Positions 35,710 to 45,026 of a DNA stretch of 64,000 nucleotides are shown one piece after another. Positions within the stretch are counted from its first letter, which is position 1. Every line of letters begins with the position of its first letter. The position numbers were made by a program, and so were the translations under genes. The DNA lies in the NCBI RefSeq assembly GCF_004295125.1, contig NZ_CP036170.1, forward strand, positions 2,234,501 to 2,298,500, in the 5' to 3' direction. Under the pieces are notes generated by a model. The model was not told the DNA's origin. It did not search any database and saw only the letters and a program-made list of their open reading frames with translations. Source of the stretch: [Clostridium] scindens ATCC 35704 (GTDB lineage Bacteria; Bacillota; Clostridia; Lachnospirales; Lachnospiraceae).

Positions 35710-36321
35710 ATGTATTTTGAATATGGTGATACAGAGATTGAATACCTGAAAAGAAAGGATAAGAAATTAGGAGAAGCCATTGATCATATCGGACACATCT
35801 ACCGGGAGGTGGACGCAGATATCTTCCAGTCAGTAGTGCACCAAATCATAGGCCAGCAGATATCCAATGCAGCTCTGGCTACCGTGTGGGGGAGATTCAG
35901 GAATATGGTGGGAGAAGTGACGCCGCAGGCGGTCTTAAAGTACCAGGCGGAGGAACTAAAAGGTCTGGGGATGTCGTTTAGAAAGGCTGAGTATATCCGG
36001 AATTTTGCCGAAAAAGTCTGTCAGGGAGAACTGGATTTGGAGGAGTTGTGCCAGATGGATGACCAGAAGGTGATCAAGACCCTGTCATCCTTGAGGGGGA
36101 TTGGCGTATGGACCGCCGAGATGCTTCTCATCTTCTGCATGCAGAGGCCTGACGTGCTTAGTTATGGAGACGGCGCGATTCTGAAAGGAATGCAGATTCT
36201 GTACCATCACCGGAAGATGGATAAAAATCTGTTTGAGAAGTACCGAAAGAGATACAGCCCATATGGGTCGGTGGCAAGCCTGTACCTTTGGGCGATTGCC
36301 GGCGGAGCCCTGGAGGGCTGA
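35710..36321 (+). CDS. DNA-3-methyladenine glycosylase, AlkA/HhH-GPD type
   Basis: 203 residues. Removes alkylated bases from DNA. The helix-hairpin-helix is LSSLRGIGVWTAEMLLIFC near residue 125; the following VLSYGDGAILKGM carries the catalytic Asp. The opening VVHQIIGQQISNAALATVWG is typical of the HhH-GPD fold. It lacks the N-terminal beta domain of E. coli AlkA, being about 80 residues shorter, like other compact members. AAGGAGAC precedes the ATG. Confidence 0.9.
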   Translation: MYFEYGDTEIEYLKRKDKKLGEAIDHIGHIYREVDADIFQSVVHQIIGQQISNAALATVWGRFRNMVGEVTPQAVLKYQAEELKGLGMSFRKAEYIRNFAEKVCQGELDLEELCQMDDQKVIKTLSSLRGIGVWTAEMLLIFCMQRPDVLSYGDGAILKGMQILYHHRKMDKNLFEKYRKRYSPYGSVASLYLWAIAGGALEG

Positions 36322-36340
36322 TAGTTGGGCGGCTCTTTTT
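36305..36340 (+). terminator. Possible terminator after the glycosylase gene
   Basis: GAGCC (36305-36309) can pair with GGCTC (36331-36335), followed directly by TTTTT; an inner GCCC/GGGC pairing is an alternative. It overlaps the gene's last codons. It separates convergent genes; the stem is imperfect. Confidence 0.4.
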
Positions 36341-36348
36341 GCCTATAT

Positions 36349-36903
36349 TTAAATTTTCAGAACGATTCCAATGACTGCTCCGGCCAGGATCCACAAAATG
36401 GGATGCAGTTTTCCCAGTTTCTTTACCTGTAGGAGCAGGAAGGTTCCAAGGCATATGACGACGCTAGTTACGTTGATATGCAAAGAACCATTCACGGTAG
36501 ATACCAGGGCGATCTTTAACAGTTCCCATACCGCGTAGCCAATCAAGGCGGCCACGGTAGGGCGGATGCCATAGAATACGGCCTTTACCGTAGGATTCTC
36601 GCTGAAATTCTCCAGGAACCTTGCGATGATCACGATAATAATCAGAGCAGGCGCCGTCAGCGCCAGGGTTGCCACCAGCGCGCCTGGGATGCCGGCTACG
36701 CTGTATCCGGCAAAGGTAGCCATGTTGATGCCCACCGGGCCGGGAGTGCTCTCGCTGATTGCCACCATGTTGGCCAGATCGCTGGCAGTGTACCAGTTGT
36801 ATTTTGTGGTCAGGTCCATAAGGAATGGAAGGGTGGCCATGCCGCCTCCAATGGAGAACAGGCCGATTTTAAAGAATTCAAATGCCAGTGTCAGATAAAT
36901 CAT
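36349..36903 (-). CDS. Chromate transporter family protein, second half-size subunit
   Basis: 184 residues, one CHR domain: FFKIGLFSIGGGMATLPFL near the start and ISESTPGPVGINMATFAGY near residue 60. Its start (36903) overlaps the stop of the partner gene in ATGA. Such short CHR proteins occur as adjacent pairs with opposite membrane topology and work together as one transporter, for chromate or another anion. Chromate is only the family name; the true substrate is unknown. Confidence 0.9.
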   Translation of the reverse strand: MIYLTLAFEFFKIGLFSIGGGMATLPFLMDLTTKYNWYTASDLANMVAISESTPGPVGINMATFAGYSVAGIPGALVATLALTAPALIIIVIIARFLENFSENPTVKAVFYGIRPTVAALIGYAVWELLKIALVSTVNGSLHINVTSVVICLGTFLLLQVKKLGKLHPILWILAGAVIGIVLKI

Positions 36904-37451
36904 GATTCTTTCCGCCCCCCAATCTTTTTGATGACGACTCCCGCGATTCCCGCCAGGATGACGATGGCGGCGGTAGGAACGGGAGTGAAGCATGCCAGCA
37001 GAAATGCTGCGACAAATAGCAGAGCGCCCAGCTTATCCACGATTCCTTTCTTTGCCATGGTGACTACGGTATTCAGCATCAGCGCGCAGACGATGATCCG
37101 AATGCCTGCCAGAGCATGAAGGACGACAGGAAGATGGATGAAGTTCTGCAAGATGGATGCTGCTAGGCAGATGATGATAATGGAGGGAGAGATGACGCCC
37201 AAGGTGCCAAATACGCCGCCCAGGAATCCAGCCTGCCTGTAGCCCACATAGGTGGCAGTATTGACGGCGATAATGCCGGGCGTGCACTGCCCGATCGCGT
37301 ACATATCCAGCAGTTCCTCGTCGGTACACCATTTTCTGGCTTCCACCACTTCCCTCTGGAGCATGGGAAGCATGGCAAGCCCTCCTCCGAACGTAAGGCC
37401 GCCAATTTTAAAGAAACTGATATAGAGTTCAGCCATTTTTTTTAATTTCAT
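36900..37451 (-). CDS. Chromate transporter family protein, first half-size subunit
   Basis: 183 residues, one CHR domain: FFKIGGLTFGGGLAMLPML, then AIGQCTPGIIAVNTATYVGY, then VLHALAGIRIIVCALMLNTV. Pairs with the gene downstream, coupled by ATGA. The ATG at 37451 has CGAGGT as a modest ribosome site. An upstream TTG (37478) would overlap the DUF4364 stop but has no site, so I prefer the ATG. Confidence 0.9.
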   Translation of the reverse strand: MKLKKMAELYISFFKIGGLTFGGGLAMLPMLQREVVEARKWCTDEELLDMYAIGQCTPGIIAVNTATYVGYRQAGFLGGVFGTLGVISPSIIIICLAASILQNFIHLPVVLHALAGIRIIVCALMLNTVVTMAKKGIVDKLGALLFVAAFLLACFTPVPTAAIVILAGIAGVVIKKIGGRKES

Positions 37452-37474
37452 AATAATACCTCGCTGCTTGACTT

Positions 37475-37987
37475 TCAAAGTAGATTAGACATGATCAAGG
37501 CATAAACTTCCTGATTCTTTTTCGCCCAGTTGTTGGCGATCGTCTCAGCCTCGGCCTGTGTGGGAACAGACAGCGTCAGATCGATCAGAGGAGTATCATG
37601 CTCAATGACCTGGCAGCGGACAGAATATTCCATGTTGGAATTCCGGTAATAGTCTGACTTGACGGCCACTTCATTTTTCAATTCATATTGCTTTTCCTTC
37701 AGGAAAGTATCGATATCTTCCTGAATAGCAGGAGAGATATCATTTTTGAAGAAATGTATCGTCTGTGCCCCTTCTTCCGTGAGGTGGTAGAAGGTACGGC
37801 TGTGGGTGGATTCTTCATGAATGAAGCCGGAGCCGATCAGTTCTGATATTGCCTGCTGGAGCTTAAAGTAGGTAGTATAGCCCTCATCCAGGATAAATTC
37901 CGATATCTGGGAATTGGTCAGGGGGAAGTCTACCTTGTTCAGCATATAGAGTATGATTAGTTTGTATAATGTAAAAGATTTGGCCAT
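37475..37987 (-). CDS. DUF4364 family protein (winged-helix, putative regulator)
   Basis: 170 residues, no signal peptide. The first 75 residues look like a winged helix: LYKLIILYMLNKVDFPLTNS, then YTTYFKLQQAISELIGSGFI and a wing ending YHLTEEGAQT. The C-terminal half (YSVRCQVIEHDTPLIDLTLS) is the DUF4364 domain found in Clostridia. It may regulate the chromate-transporter pair, which starts 23 bases downstream; that is inference. Confidence 0.85.
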   Translation of the reverse strand: MAKSFTLYKLIILYMLNKVDFPLTNSQISEFILDEGYTTYFKLQQAISELIGSGFIHEESTHSRTFYHLTEEGAQTIHFFKNDISPAIQEDIDTFLKEKQYELKNEVAVKSDYYRNSNMEYSVRCQVIEHDTPLIDLTLSVPTQAEAETIANNWAKKNQEVYALIMSNLL

Positions 37988-37989
37988 TG

Positions 37990-38913
37990 TTACAACTCCT
38001 TTCCTTGCCAGATGTCCTGCTTTTTTAAGTATGCCTGCATCTGGTTCAATACCTGGCGCTTATTCCCTGTCCATAAGGGGGCTATCAGGAGTGACTTGGG
38101 ACCGTCTCCGGTCAGCCGGTGTATGACGATATCCGGGCTAAGAGCACACAGGCATTGGCCTAGGATTCCAAAATACTCTTCCATGGAAGGGAGGTAGAAT
38201 GGATGCTTTTCATAATAGCCTGCAAGGTCCGTATTCTTTAGTATGTGCAGCAGCTGGAACTTCATGCCTTGTATGTTCTGGCAGTTCAGATACCGCACCG
38301 TGCGCAGCATCATTTCCATATCTTCGCCGGGAAGGCACAGGATTGTATGGACAATTACGTCAATGTTCAGCAGACGCAGGCGGGATACGGCCTGCTCAAA
38401 TACCGAAAGATCATATCCTCTGCGGATGAAGCGGGCTGTATCAGGATGGATTGTCTGGAGGCCTAATTCAATCCAGACAGGCTTGATCTGGTTTAGTTCA
38501 TCCAGAAGCTTAAGCACATCCTCTCCAAGGCAATCCGGCCTTGTGGCAATGGAGAGTATCTTTACCTCGGGATGCCTGATAGCCTCCATGAACATATCGC
38601 GTAAATAGGCAATTGGCGCATAAGTGTTGGTGTATGCCTGGAAGTAGGCAATATAGGAGGTGCCTGGATGTTTGGCGGCAACCTGCCTTTTTCCCTGCTC
38701 GATCTGTTCCGTAATGGATAACTTGCGGTCAGATGCAAAATCGCCAGAACCGCCGGCGCTGCAGAATACGCAGCCCCGGCGTCCCAGCGTGCCGTCACGG
38801 TTAGGGCAGGTCATGCCTCCGTCCATAGAGATCTTATATAGTTTTTCTCCATAAGTATTCTTAAGGTAATGATCCAGAGAGTAGTATCTCTTATCACCCC
38901 AGCGTTTGACCAT
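37990..38913 (-). CDS. TIGR01212 family radical SAM protein (YhcC-like)
   Basis: 307 residues. The family signature is MTCPNRDGTLGRRGCVFCSA, with Cys spaced as in YhcC-type radical SAM enzymes (longer gap than CxxxCxxC). Next come ARPDCLGEDVLKLL and WIELGLQTIHPDTARFIRRG. The function of the family is not firmly established; an Elp3-like C-terminus suggests RNA modification. It lies one base after the malic enzyme gene and two before DUF4364, all on the minus strand. Confidence 0.92.
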   Translation of the reverse strand: MVKRWGDKRYYSLDHYLKNTYGEKLYKISMDGGMTCPNRDGTLGRRGCVFCSAGGSGDFASDRKLSITEQIEQGKRQVAAKHPGTSYIAYFQAYTNTYAPIAYLRDMFMEAIRHPEVKILSIATRPDCLGEDVLKLLDELNQIKPVWIELGLQTIHPDTARFIRRGYDLSVFEQAVSRLRLLNIDVIVHTILCLPGEDMEMMLRTVRYLNCQNIQGMKFQLLHILKNTDLAGYYEKHPFYLPSMEEYFGILGQCLCALSPDIVIHRLTGDGPKSLLIAPLWTGNKRQVLNQMQAYLKKQDIWQGKEL

Positions 38914-38914
38914 A

Positions 38915-40063
38915 CTAAATCAGTTCCTTTACTGCCTGGCTGACAACATCTGCAACGCGCGGATCAAAGGCTTCCGGCAGAATGTTGTCTTCGTTTAGCT
39001 CGTCTTTTGGAATCAGCCCCGCAATCGCCTTTGCGGTAGCCAGCTTCATCTCTTCTGTGATCCTGGTGGCGCGTCCTTCCAGAGCACCCTTAAAGATTCC
39101 GGGGAATGCCACTACATTGTTGACCTGGTTCGGGAAGTCGGAACGACCCGTTCCCACAACTTTTGCACCGGCTTCTTTGGCAAGATCCGGCATGATCTCC
39201 GGAACGGGATTGGCCATGGCAAAAAGAATGGAATCCTTATTCATGGAAGCCACCATCTCCTTGGTGACAATGTTGGGGGCGGAGACGCCCACGAAGATGT
39301 CGGCACCTTCCAAGGCGTCGCTGAGAGTTCCCTTCCTGCCTTCCAGATTGGTTACCTCCACCATCTTTTCCTGCATCCAGTTCAGATGCGGGGACTCCTT
39401 GCTGAGGATTCCATTGATATCGCACATAGTGATATGCCTGAAGCCGTAAGTAAGAAGCAGCCTGGTGATGGCGACTCCTGCGGAACCGGCGCCATTTACC
39501 ACGACCTTGGCCTCTTCTTTGTTCTTGCCTGTGACCTTCATGGCATTGATGATGCCCGCAAGAACGACGATGGCCGTGCCGTGCTGGTCATCATGAAAGA
39601 CGGGGATATCCAGCAGTTCTTTTAGACGCTCTTCAATCTCGAAGCAGCGGGGAGCGCTGATGTCTTCCAGATTGATGCCGCCGAACGCGGGGGCGATGTT
39701 GACGACCGTGCGGATGATCTCTTCCGTATCCTGGGTGTCCAGGCAGATAGGAAATGCATTAACGCCGCCAAATTCTTTAAACAGTACGGCCTTTCCTTCC
39801 ATGACCGGCATAGCGGCATGCGCGCCGATGTTGCCAAGTCCGAGCACCGCGCTCCCATCGGAGACGACGGCTACCGTGTTTGACTTTATGGTATAGGTAT
39901 AAGCAGCCTCTTTATTGTTGGCAATGGCCTTGCAGGGTTCCGCAACGCCAGGAGTGTAGGCAATAGACAGATCCTCGCGGGAATGCACATGGGATTTTGC
40001 GGTCGTTTCGATCTTTCCATGCCATTCCTCATGCATTTTCAGTGCTTTTTCATTTGTTGTCAT
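38915..40063 (-). CDS. NAD(P)-dependent malic enzyme
   Basis: 382 residues, the short bacterial form. Converts malate to pyruvate and CO2, reducing NAD(P). The N-terminal catalytic domain has SIAYTPGVAEPC, AVVSDGSAVLGLGNIG and VFHDDQHGTAIVVLAGIINA; the dinucleotide fold is VVNGAGSAGVAITRLL. It ends in a region with FPNQVNNVVAFPGIFKGALE. The gene starts a minus-strand run. A promoter-like pair sits about 170 bases upstream. Confidence 0.95.
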   Translation of the reverse strand: MTTNEKALKMHEEWHGKIETTAKSHVHSREDLSIAYTPGVAEPCKAIANNKEAAYTYTIKSNTVAVVSDGSAVLGLGNIGAHAAMPVMEGKAVLFKEFGGVNAFPICLDTQDTEEIIRTVVNIAPAFGGINLEDISAPRCFEIEERLKELLDIPVFHDDQHGTAIVVLAGIINAMKVTGKNKEEAKVVVNGAGSAGVAITRLLLTYGFRHITMCDINGILSKESPHLNWMQEKMVEVTNLEGRKGTLSDALEGADIFVGVSAPNIVTKEMVASMNKDSILFAMANPVPEIMPDLAKEAGAKVVGTGRSDFPNQVNNVVAFPGIFKGALEGRATRITEEMKLATAKAIAGLIPKDELNEDNILPEAFDPRVADVVSQAVKELI

Positions 40064-40193
40064 AGGATTACCACCTCTTTTATTTTCTTCTTATTAATAA
40101 GTTTTATAAGTCCGTATTTTTTATAATAGCATTCCTTTAGCCTCAAATCAATAAAGTTTCGGGAAAGTTTTGAGGAGGGGCAGGATAAGAAAA

Positions 40194-40254
40194 GGGGGGG
40201 GCGGCGGAAACGGGAAAACCCGGGATTATGTCGCGATTTTTTGTATTTTGTCAT
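40194..40254 (-). promoter_or_regulatory. Candidate malic enzyme promoter and C8 tract in its leader
   Basis: On the minus strand ATGACA (40249-40254), 18 bases, CATAAT (40225-40230). Within the presumed leader lies a run of eight C (eight G on plus, 40194-40201). The remaining 40064-40410 region holds the rho promoter and no credible gene. Confidence 0.4.
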
Positions 40255-40305
40255 AAAAACTCGGATATAACATGGTTTAAAAAGAGGCGAATTATAAAGA
40301 AATAC

Positions 40306-40334
40306 TTTTAAAATCAAGATTATTGTAGTATAAT
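40306..40334 (+). promoter_or_regulatory. Candidate rho promoter
   Basis: TATAAT at 40329-40334 is preceded at 17 bases by TTTTAA (40306-40311), a weak -35. The transcript would carry about a 70-base leader before rho. Confidence 0.45.
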
Positions 40335-40410
40335 ACTTTCATATTTCAGATGAGTCAAGTCAGACTGGTGTTCCCGATATAGATAATTTTGGTGAATATG
40401 AAAGGAATAA

Positions 40411-41754
40411 ATGATGATGAGAGAAAAGTATGAATCACTGCCTTTAGCTACGTTAAAAGATCTTGCAAAAGCAAGAAGGCTCAAAGGCATATCTACGATG
40501 AAGAAGGCAGAGCTTATTGAGCGCATGCTGGAAGAAGATGAGAAGGAAAAGCAGGCTTCCAAGGAGACGGTAAAAGAGATGTCTGCCAATACCGGAGATA
40601 AGGAGATCCATGACATTGACAGGCTGGACAGCGGAGTGATCGCCCATGGCATCCTGGAAGTGCTTCCGGACGGATATGGATTCATCAGAAGCGCTAACTA
40701 TCTGCCGGGAGAGAATGACGTCTATGTATCCCCATCCCAGATACGCAAGTTCAACCTTAAGACGGGAGACATCTTGGAAGGCCATACCAGGATTAAGACG
40801 CAGCAGGAGAAGTTCAGCGCCCTGCTCTATCTGACCAGGATCAATGAGATGGACCCGATGAAGGCCATGCGCCGAACCAATTTTGAAGATATGACCCCGA
40901 TCTTCCCGGATGAAAGGCTGCGGCTGGAGTGTGGAAGGACAAGCACCGCCATGCGGATCGTTGACCTCCTGTCGCCGATCGGAAAGGGACAGAGGGGAAT
41001 GATCGTATCCCCGCCAAAGGCCGGAAAGACGACGTTGCTTAAGCAGGTAGCCCTGTCTGTCCGTCAGAACAATCCGGAGATTCATCTGCTGATCCTTCTT
41101 ATTGACGAGCGGCCGGAAGAAGTTACGGATATTAAAGAAGCCATTGAGGGAGAGAATGTGGAAGTCATCTATTCTACGTTTGATGAACTTCCGGAACATC
41201 ATAAAAGAGTGTCAGAGATGGTGATCGAGCGGGCGAAGCGCCTGGTAGAGCACAAAAAAGACGTCATGATCCTTTTGGACAGCATTACCAGGCTTGCAAG
41301 GGCTTACAACCTGACGGTACCGCCATCAGGAAGAACCTTGTCCGGCGGTCTTGATCCTGCGGCCCTCCATATGCCGAAGCGGTTCTTTGGAGCGGCAAGA
41401 AATATGCGCGAGGGCGGAAGCCTTACCATATTGGCAACTGCGCTGGTTGATACCGGCAGCAAGATGGACGATGTAGTGTATGAGGAGTTTAAAGGAACGG
41501 GTAATATGGAACTGGTGCTGGACCGTAAATTGTCTGAAAAGCGGGTGTTCCCTGCAATTGATATACCCAAGTCAGGAACCAGAAGAGAGGACCTGCTGCT
41601 TAGCAGGGAAGAACAGGAGGCAGTGGAGACCATGCGCCGGGCGCTGAATGGTATGCGCGCGGATGAAGCCGTGGACAATATCCTGAATATGTTTACCCGG
41701 ACCCGCAATAATGAGGACCTGATACAATTAGTAAAAAAGACAAAATTTATCTAG
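40411..41754 (+). CDS. rho: Transcription termination factor Rho
   Basis: 447 residues, hexameric RNA helicase. N-terminal Rho domain (LPLATLKDLAKARRLKGIST), the cold-shock-like RNA site (GILEVLPDGYGFIRSANYLP), Walker A PPKAGKTTLLKQ, Walker B MILLDSITRLARAYN, and the Q/R loops (GGLDPAALHMPKRFFGAARN). Three ATGs in a row open the gene; AAAGGA is 5-8 bases upstream. The linker (residues 35-70) is short and charged. Followed by rpmE, a frequent pair. Confidence 0.97.
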   Translation: MMMREKYESLPLATLKDLAKARRLKGISTMKKAELIERMLEEDEKEKQASKETVKEMSANTGDKEIHDIDRLDSGVIAHGILEVLPDGYGFIRSANYLPGENDVYVSPSQIRKFNLKTGDILEGHTRIKTQQEKFSALLYLTRINEMDPMKAMRRTNFEDMTPIFPDERLRLECGRTSTAMRIVDLLSPIGKGQRGMIVSPPKAGKTTLLKQVALSVRQNNPEIHLLILLIDERPEEVTDIKEAIEGENVEVIYSTFDELPEHHKRVSEMVIERAKRLVEHKKDVMILLDSITRLARAYNLTVPPSGRTLSGGLDPAALHMPKRFFGAARNMREGGSLTILATALVDTGSKMDDVVYEEFKGTGNMELVLDRKLSEKRVFPAIDIPKSGTRREDLLLSREEQEAVETMRRALNGMRADEAVDNILNMFTRTRNNEDLIQLVKKTKFI

Positions 41755-41780
41755 ACAAGGCCGCGCTTTTATGATACAAT
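41752..41780 (+). promoter_or_regulatory. Promoter of rpmE
   Basis: TAGACA (41752-41757), 17 bases, TACAAT (41775-41780). The -35 starts on the rho stop codon. Puts rpmE and downstream genes under a promoter separate from rho. Confidence 0.6.
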
Positions 41781-41852
41781 GACAACGCTGTTTAGATAAC
41801 GAACATTTATCGCACATCGTGCATGTGACAAAATAAAGAAGAGGTGAAAATC

Positions 41853-42056
41853 ATGAAAGAAGGAATACATCCAGCATATCATCAGGCAACAGTAACTTGT
41901 AACTGTGGCAACACATTCGTAACAGGATCTACAAGCGAAGACATCCACGTAGAAATCTGTTCCAAATGCCATCCGTTCTATACAGGACAGCAGAAAGCTG
42001 CTCAGGCTCGTGGCCGTGTTGATAAGTTCAATAAGAAATACGGAATGGACAAATAG
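41853..42056 (+). CDS. rpmE: Large ribosomal subunit protein bL31
   Basis: 67 residues. The zinc-type L31 is shown by TCNCGNTF and [13 protein letters not shown] (CxC...CxxC, four Cys), then the basic [11 protein letters not shown] tail. The ATG at 41853 follows AGAGGTG; the in-frame ATG at 41844 is too close to that site. A hairpin terminator follows at once. Confidence 0.97.
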   Translation: MKEGIHPAYHQATVTCNCGNTFVTGSTSEDIHVEICSKCHPFYTGQQKAAQARGRVDKFNKKYGMDK

Positions 42057-42069
42057 TTTCACAAGTATC

Positions 42070-42099
42070 GGGTTGAGGTTGTATAATCTCAACCCTTTT
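42070..42099 (+). terminator. Terminator after rpmE
   Basis: GGGTTGAG (42070-42077) pairs with CTCAACCC (42088-42095), then TTTT. Partial readthrough into the DUF1385 gene 20 bases later is possible. Confidence 0.75.
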
Positions 42100-42119
42100 A
42101 TGTTGCAGAGGAGTTCTAT

Positions 42120-43055
42120 ATGAAGTCATCAAATATTGGCGGACAGGCCGTCTTAGAGGGAATCATGATGAAGCACAAAGATGCCTACTCCGTTGCAGTA
42201 CGCAAGCCGGACGGGGAGATTATCGTGCAGAAGGATGAGTACCACAGCATTGTGGGAAAGTGGAAGAAACTGACTATGATTCCGTTTATCAGGGGAATAT
42301 TTAATTTTATAGATTCTATGGTGCTTGGCATTAAGACCTTGACTTACTCAGCCAGTTTTTATGAGGAAGAAGAGCAGGAAAAATTTACGGAAGCAGAGAC
42401 TTTGAAGAAGGAGAAGCAGGAGAAATGGCTGATGGGCGGAACAGTGGCATTTTCCGTGGTAGCAGCGGTAGCCATCTTCATGGTGCTGCCTTACGTTCTA
42501 TCCTCGTTTCTTAAGCCGCTCATTCCATCTTATCACATCCGCACAGTGATCGAAGGCTTTGTGAGAATCGGGATATTCATAATGTATGTGCTTCTGATAT
42601 CAAGGATGGAAGATATCCAGAGGACATTCATGTACCATGGGGCAGAGCATAAGTGTATCAACTGTATCGAGCATGGCCTGCCACTGACGGTGGAAAATGT
42701 AAGGATCAGTTCCAGGCAGCATAAGCGCTGCGGGACCAGTTTCTTGTTCTTTGTCCTTGCAATCAGCATTATCCTTTTGCTGCTTGTACAAGTGGAGTCG
42801 CCCCTCATGCGGGTGGCAGTCAGGATTGTCCTTCTACCGGTGATTGCCGGAATCTCCTATGAGATACTCAAACTCGCCGGGAGCAGCGATAACGCGCTGA
42901 TCAATCTGTTTAGCAAGCCAGGGCTGGCAATTCAAAAACTGACCACCAAAGAGCCGGATGAGGGCATGATCGAAGTGGCCATCCAGGCCGTGGAGGCAGT
43001 ATTTGATTGGAGAGCATATGAAGAAGAGAACTTTGACATTTCAGCAGATTTATAG
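42120..43055 (+). CDS. DUF1385 family membrane protein
   Basis: 311 residues. The start SSNIGGQAVLEGIMMKHKDA and the middle YHGAEHKCINCIEHGLPLTV are the conserved blocks of DUF1385; the latter holds His, Glu and Cys residues that could bind metal. Four or so spans lie near residues 105-128, 140-162, 205-225 and 228-245. Function unknown. In Firmicutes it is regularly between rpmE and prmC/prfA, as here. It overlaps prmC by 38 bases. Confidence 0.93.
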   Translation: MKSSNIGGQAVLEGIMMKHKDAYSVAVRKPDGEIIVQKDEYHSIVGKWKKLTMIPFIRGIFNFIDSMVLGIKTLTYSASFYEEEEQEKFTEAETLKKEKQEKWLMGGTVAFSVVAAVAIFMVLPYVLSSFLKPLIPSYHIRTVIEGFVRIGIFIMYVLLISRMEDIQRTFMYHGAEHKCINCIEHGLPLTVENVRISSRQHKRCGTSFLFFVLAISIILLLLVQVESPLMRVAVRIVLLPVIAGISYEILKLAGSSDNALINLFSKPGLAIQKLTTKEPDEGMIEVAIQAVEAVFDWRAYEEENFDISADL

Positions 43056-43869
43056 GGAAGGGACTTCCATGCTTAAAGAGGCAGGCATCCGGGAGGCAGC
43101 GCTGGATGCGTGGTATCTGCTGGAATTTGCGACTGGAATCTCCAAGGCTTCCTATTATGGCGACCCGGATAAAGAGATAAAGGAAGAAGAGGCGGCCCGG
43201 TATCTTGGTTATATAGAGATCCGCAAGAGCCGGATTCCATTGCAGCATATTACGAAGGAACAGGCATTCATGGGCTATCCCTTCTATGTGGATGAGCATG
43301 TGCTGATCCCAAGGCAGGATACGGAGACGCTGGTTGAAGAAGCGCTCAAGGTATTAAAGCCCGGCATGCAGGTACTGGATCTATGCACCGGATCCGGGTG
43401 TATCCTGATAAGCCTGATGAAGATGTGCAAGGGGCTTTATGGAACCGGAAGCGATATATCCGAAGATGCGCTGGAAGTGGCCAGGAAGAATGCCTGCAGG
43501 CTGGAGGTCAATGCAGCGTTTATAAGAAGCAGCCTGTTTGAGCATATCAGTGGAAGATACGACCTGATCGTATCCAATCCTCCCTATATCCCTACGTCGG
43601 TTATCGAGGGACTCCAGGAGGAAGTAAGGCTTTACGATCCCTTCATTGCCCTTGACGGCAAGGAAGACGGGCTGTATTTTTACCGGGAGATCATCAAAGC
43701 AGGCATACGTTATCTCAGGCCGGAAGGATATCTGATGTTCGAGATCGGGTACGATCAGGGAAATGAAGTGGCCTGCCTTATGGAGAAGCAGGGATATAGG
43801 AATATACTGGTAAAAAAGGATTTGGCAGGTCTTGACCGTGTGGTTTCAGGCATGTACAATGGAGAATAA
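43018..43869 (+). CDS. prmC: Peptide chain release factor N5-glutamine methyltransferase
   Basis: 283 residues. Methylates the GGQ glutamine of release factors. The N-terminal helical domain precedes IPLQHITKEQAFMGYPF and IPRQDTETLVEEAL; SAM site VLDLCTGSGCILISL; substrate motif VSNPPYIP with the NPPY tetrad. The start at 43018 lies inside the DUF1385 gene with GGAGAG just before it. Its substrate PrfA is encoded 30 bases downstream. Confidence 0.95.
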   Translation: MKKRTLTFQQIYREGTSMLKEAGIREAALDAWYLLEFATGISKASYYGDPDKEIKEEEAARYLGYIEIRKSRIPLQHITKEQAFMGYPFYVDEHVLIPRQDTETLVEEALKVLKPGMQVLDLCTGSGCILISLMKMCKGLYGTGSDISEDALEVARKNACRLEVNAAFIRSSLFEHISGRYDLIVSNPPYIPTSVIEGLQEEVRLYDPFIALDGKEDGLYFYREIIKAGIRYLRPEGYLMFEIGYDQGNEVACLMEKQGYRNILVKKDLAGLDRVVSGMYNGE

Positions 43870-43899
43870 CTGTTAGAGAAATGTTAAGGAGGAAATGGT

Positions 43900-44970
43900 A
43901 TGTTTGACAAATTAGAGGATTTGCTCATTCGTTTGGAAGAGGTACTTAGCGAACTGCAAGAGCCGAATGTGGCTAATGACCAGAACCGGTTCCGCAAGCT
44001 TATGAAAGAACAGAATGAACTGACTCCTATTGTTGAGGCATATAAGGAATATAAGGCCTGCAAGCAGGCGATCGAGGACAGCCTTCAGATGCTGGAGGAA
44101 GAGTCCGATGAAGAGATGAGGGAACTCGCCAAGGAAGAACTGAATGACTCAAAAGCAAGGGTTGAGGAATTAGAGCATGAACTTAAGATTCTGCTTCTGC
44201 CCAAGGACCCCAATGATGATAAGAATGTCATAGTCGAGATCCGTGCCGGCGCCGGCGGGGATGAGGCGGCCTTGTTCGCGGCCGAGATCTACCGCATGTA
44301 TCTTCACTATGCAGAGAGCCGGCGATGGAAAGTAGAACTGGTGGAATGCGAAGAGATCGGTATAGGCGGCATGAAGAATGTGACTTTCATGATTAACGGA
44401 AAGGGAGCATATTCCGTGATGAAATACGAATCCGGGGTACATCGGGTGCAGCGGGTGCCCGAGACAGAGTCCGGCGGACGTATCCATACTTCCACGATTA
44501 CGGTTGCTGTCATGCCGGAAGCGGAGGATGTAGATATCCAGATTGATGAAAAAGATATCCGCATCGACGTCATGCGGGCATCCGGCAACGGCGGACAGTG
44601 CGTCAATACGACAGATTCGGCAGTGCGCCTGACCCATTATCCAACAGGAATCGTGATCTACAGCCAGACGGAGAAATCCCAGCTGCAGAATAAGGAAAAG
44701 GCATTCGCCCTTCTCCGGGCAAAACTGTATGATATGGAATGCCAGAAGCGCCATGACGCAGAAGCTGAGGCGAGAAAGAGCCAGATTGGTACCGGAGACC
44801 GTTCTGAAAAGATCCGTACTTACAATTTCCCGCAGGGACGCGTGACGGATCACCGTATCGGCCTGACATTATATAAACTGGATAAGATCATGAACGGTGA
44901 CATCCAGGAGATTATTGATGCCTGCATCGCAGCAGACCAGGCAGCAAAACTGGCAAATATGAATGAGTAA
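43900..44970 (+). CDS. prfA: Peptide chain release factor 1
   Basis: 356 residues. Recognises UAA and UAG. The peptidyl-hydrolysis loop is [23 protein letters not shown] is intact, followed by Cys where His is common. The region [20 protein letters not shown] contains the segment preceding the GGQ domain; the C-terminal end is [27 protein letters not shown] precedes the ATG by 7 bases. Modified by the adjacent PrmC. Confidence 0.97.
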   Translation: MFDKLEDLLIRLEEVLSELQEPNVANDQNRFRKLMKEQNELTPIVEAYKEYKACKQAIEDSLQMLEEESDEEMRELAKEELNDSKARVEELEHELKILLLPKDPNDDKNVIVEIRAGAGGDEAALFAAEIYRMYLHYAESRRWKVELVECEEIGIGGMKNVTFMINGKGAYSVMKYESGVHRVQRVPETESGGRIHTSTITVAVMPEAEDVDIQIDEKDIRIDVMRASGNGGQCVNTTDSAVRLTHYPTGIVIYSQTEKSQLQNKEKAFALLRAKLYDMECQKRHDAEAEARKSQIGTGDRSEKIRTYNFPQGRVTDHRIGLTLYKLDKIMNGDIQEIIDACIAADQAAKLANMNE

Positions 44971-45026
44971 GGCAAGACAGGAAAAGGCCATGAGAGAAAA
45001 TTGGAAAGATTCAAAGAAGGTAAAAT

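Noticed and set aside
40060-40317. 85-residue minus-strand frame upstream of the malic enzyme gene
   Set aside because: Its translation is biased and basic, runs through the promoter region and homopolymer, and lacks a ribosome site.
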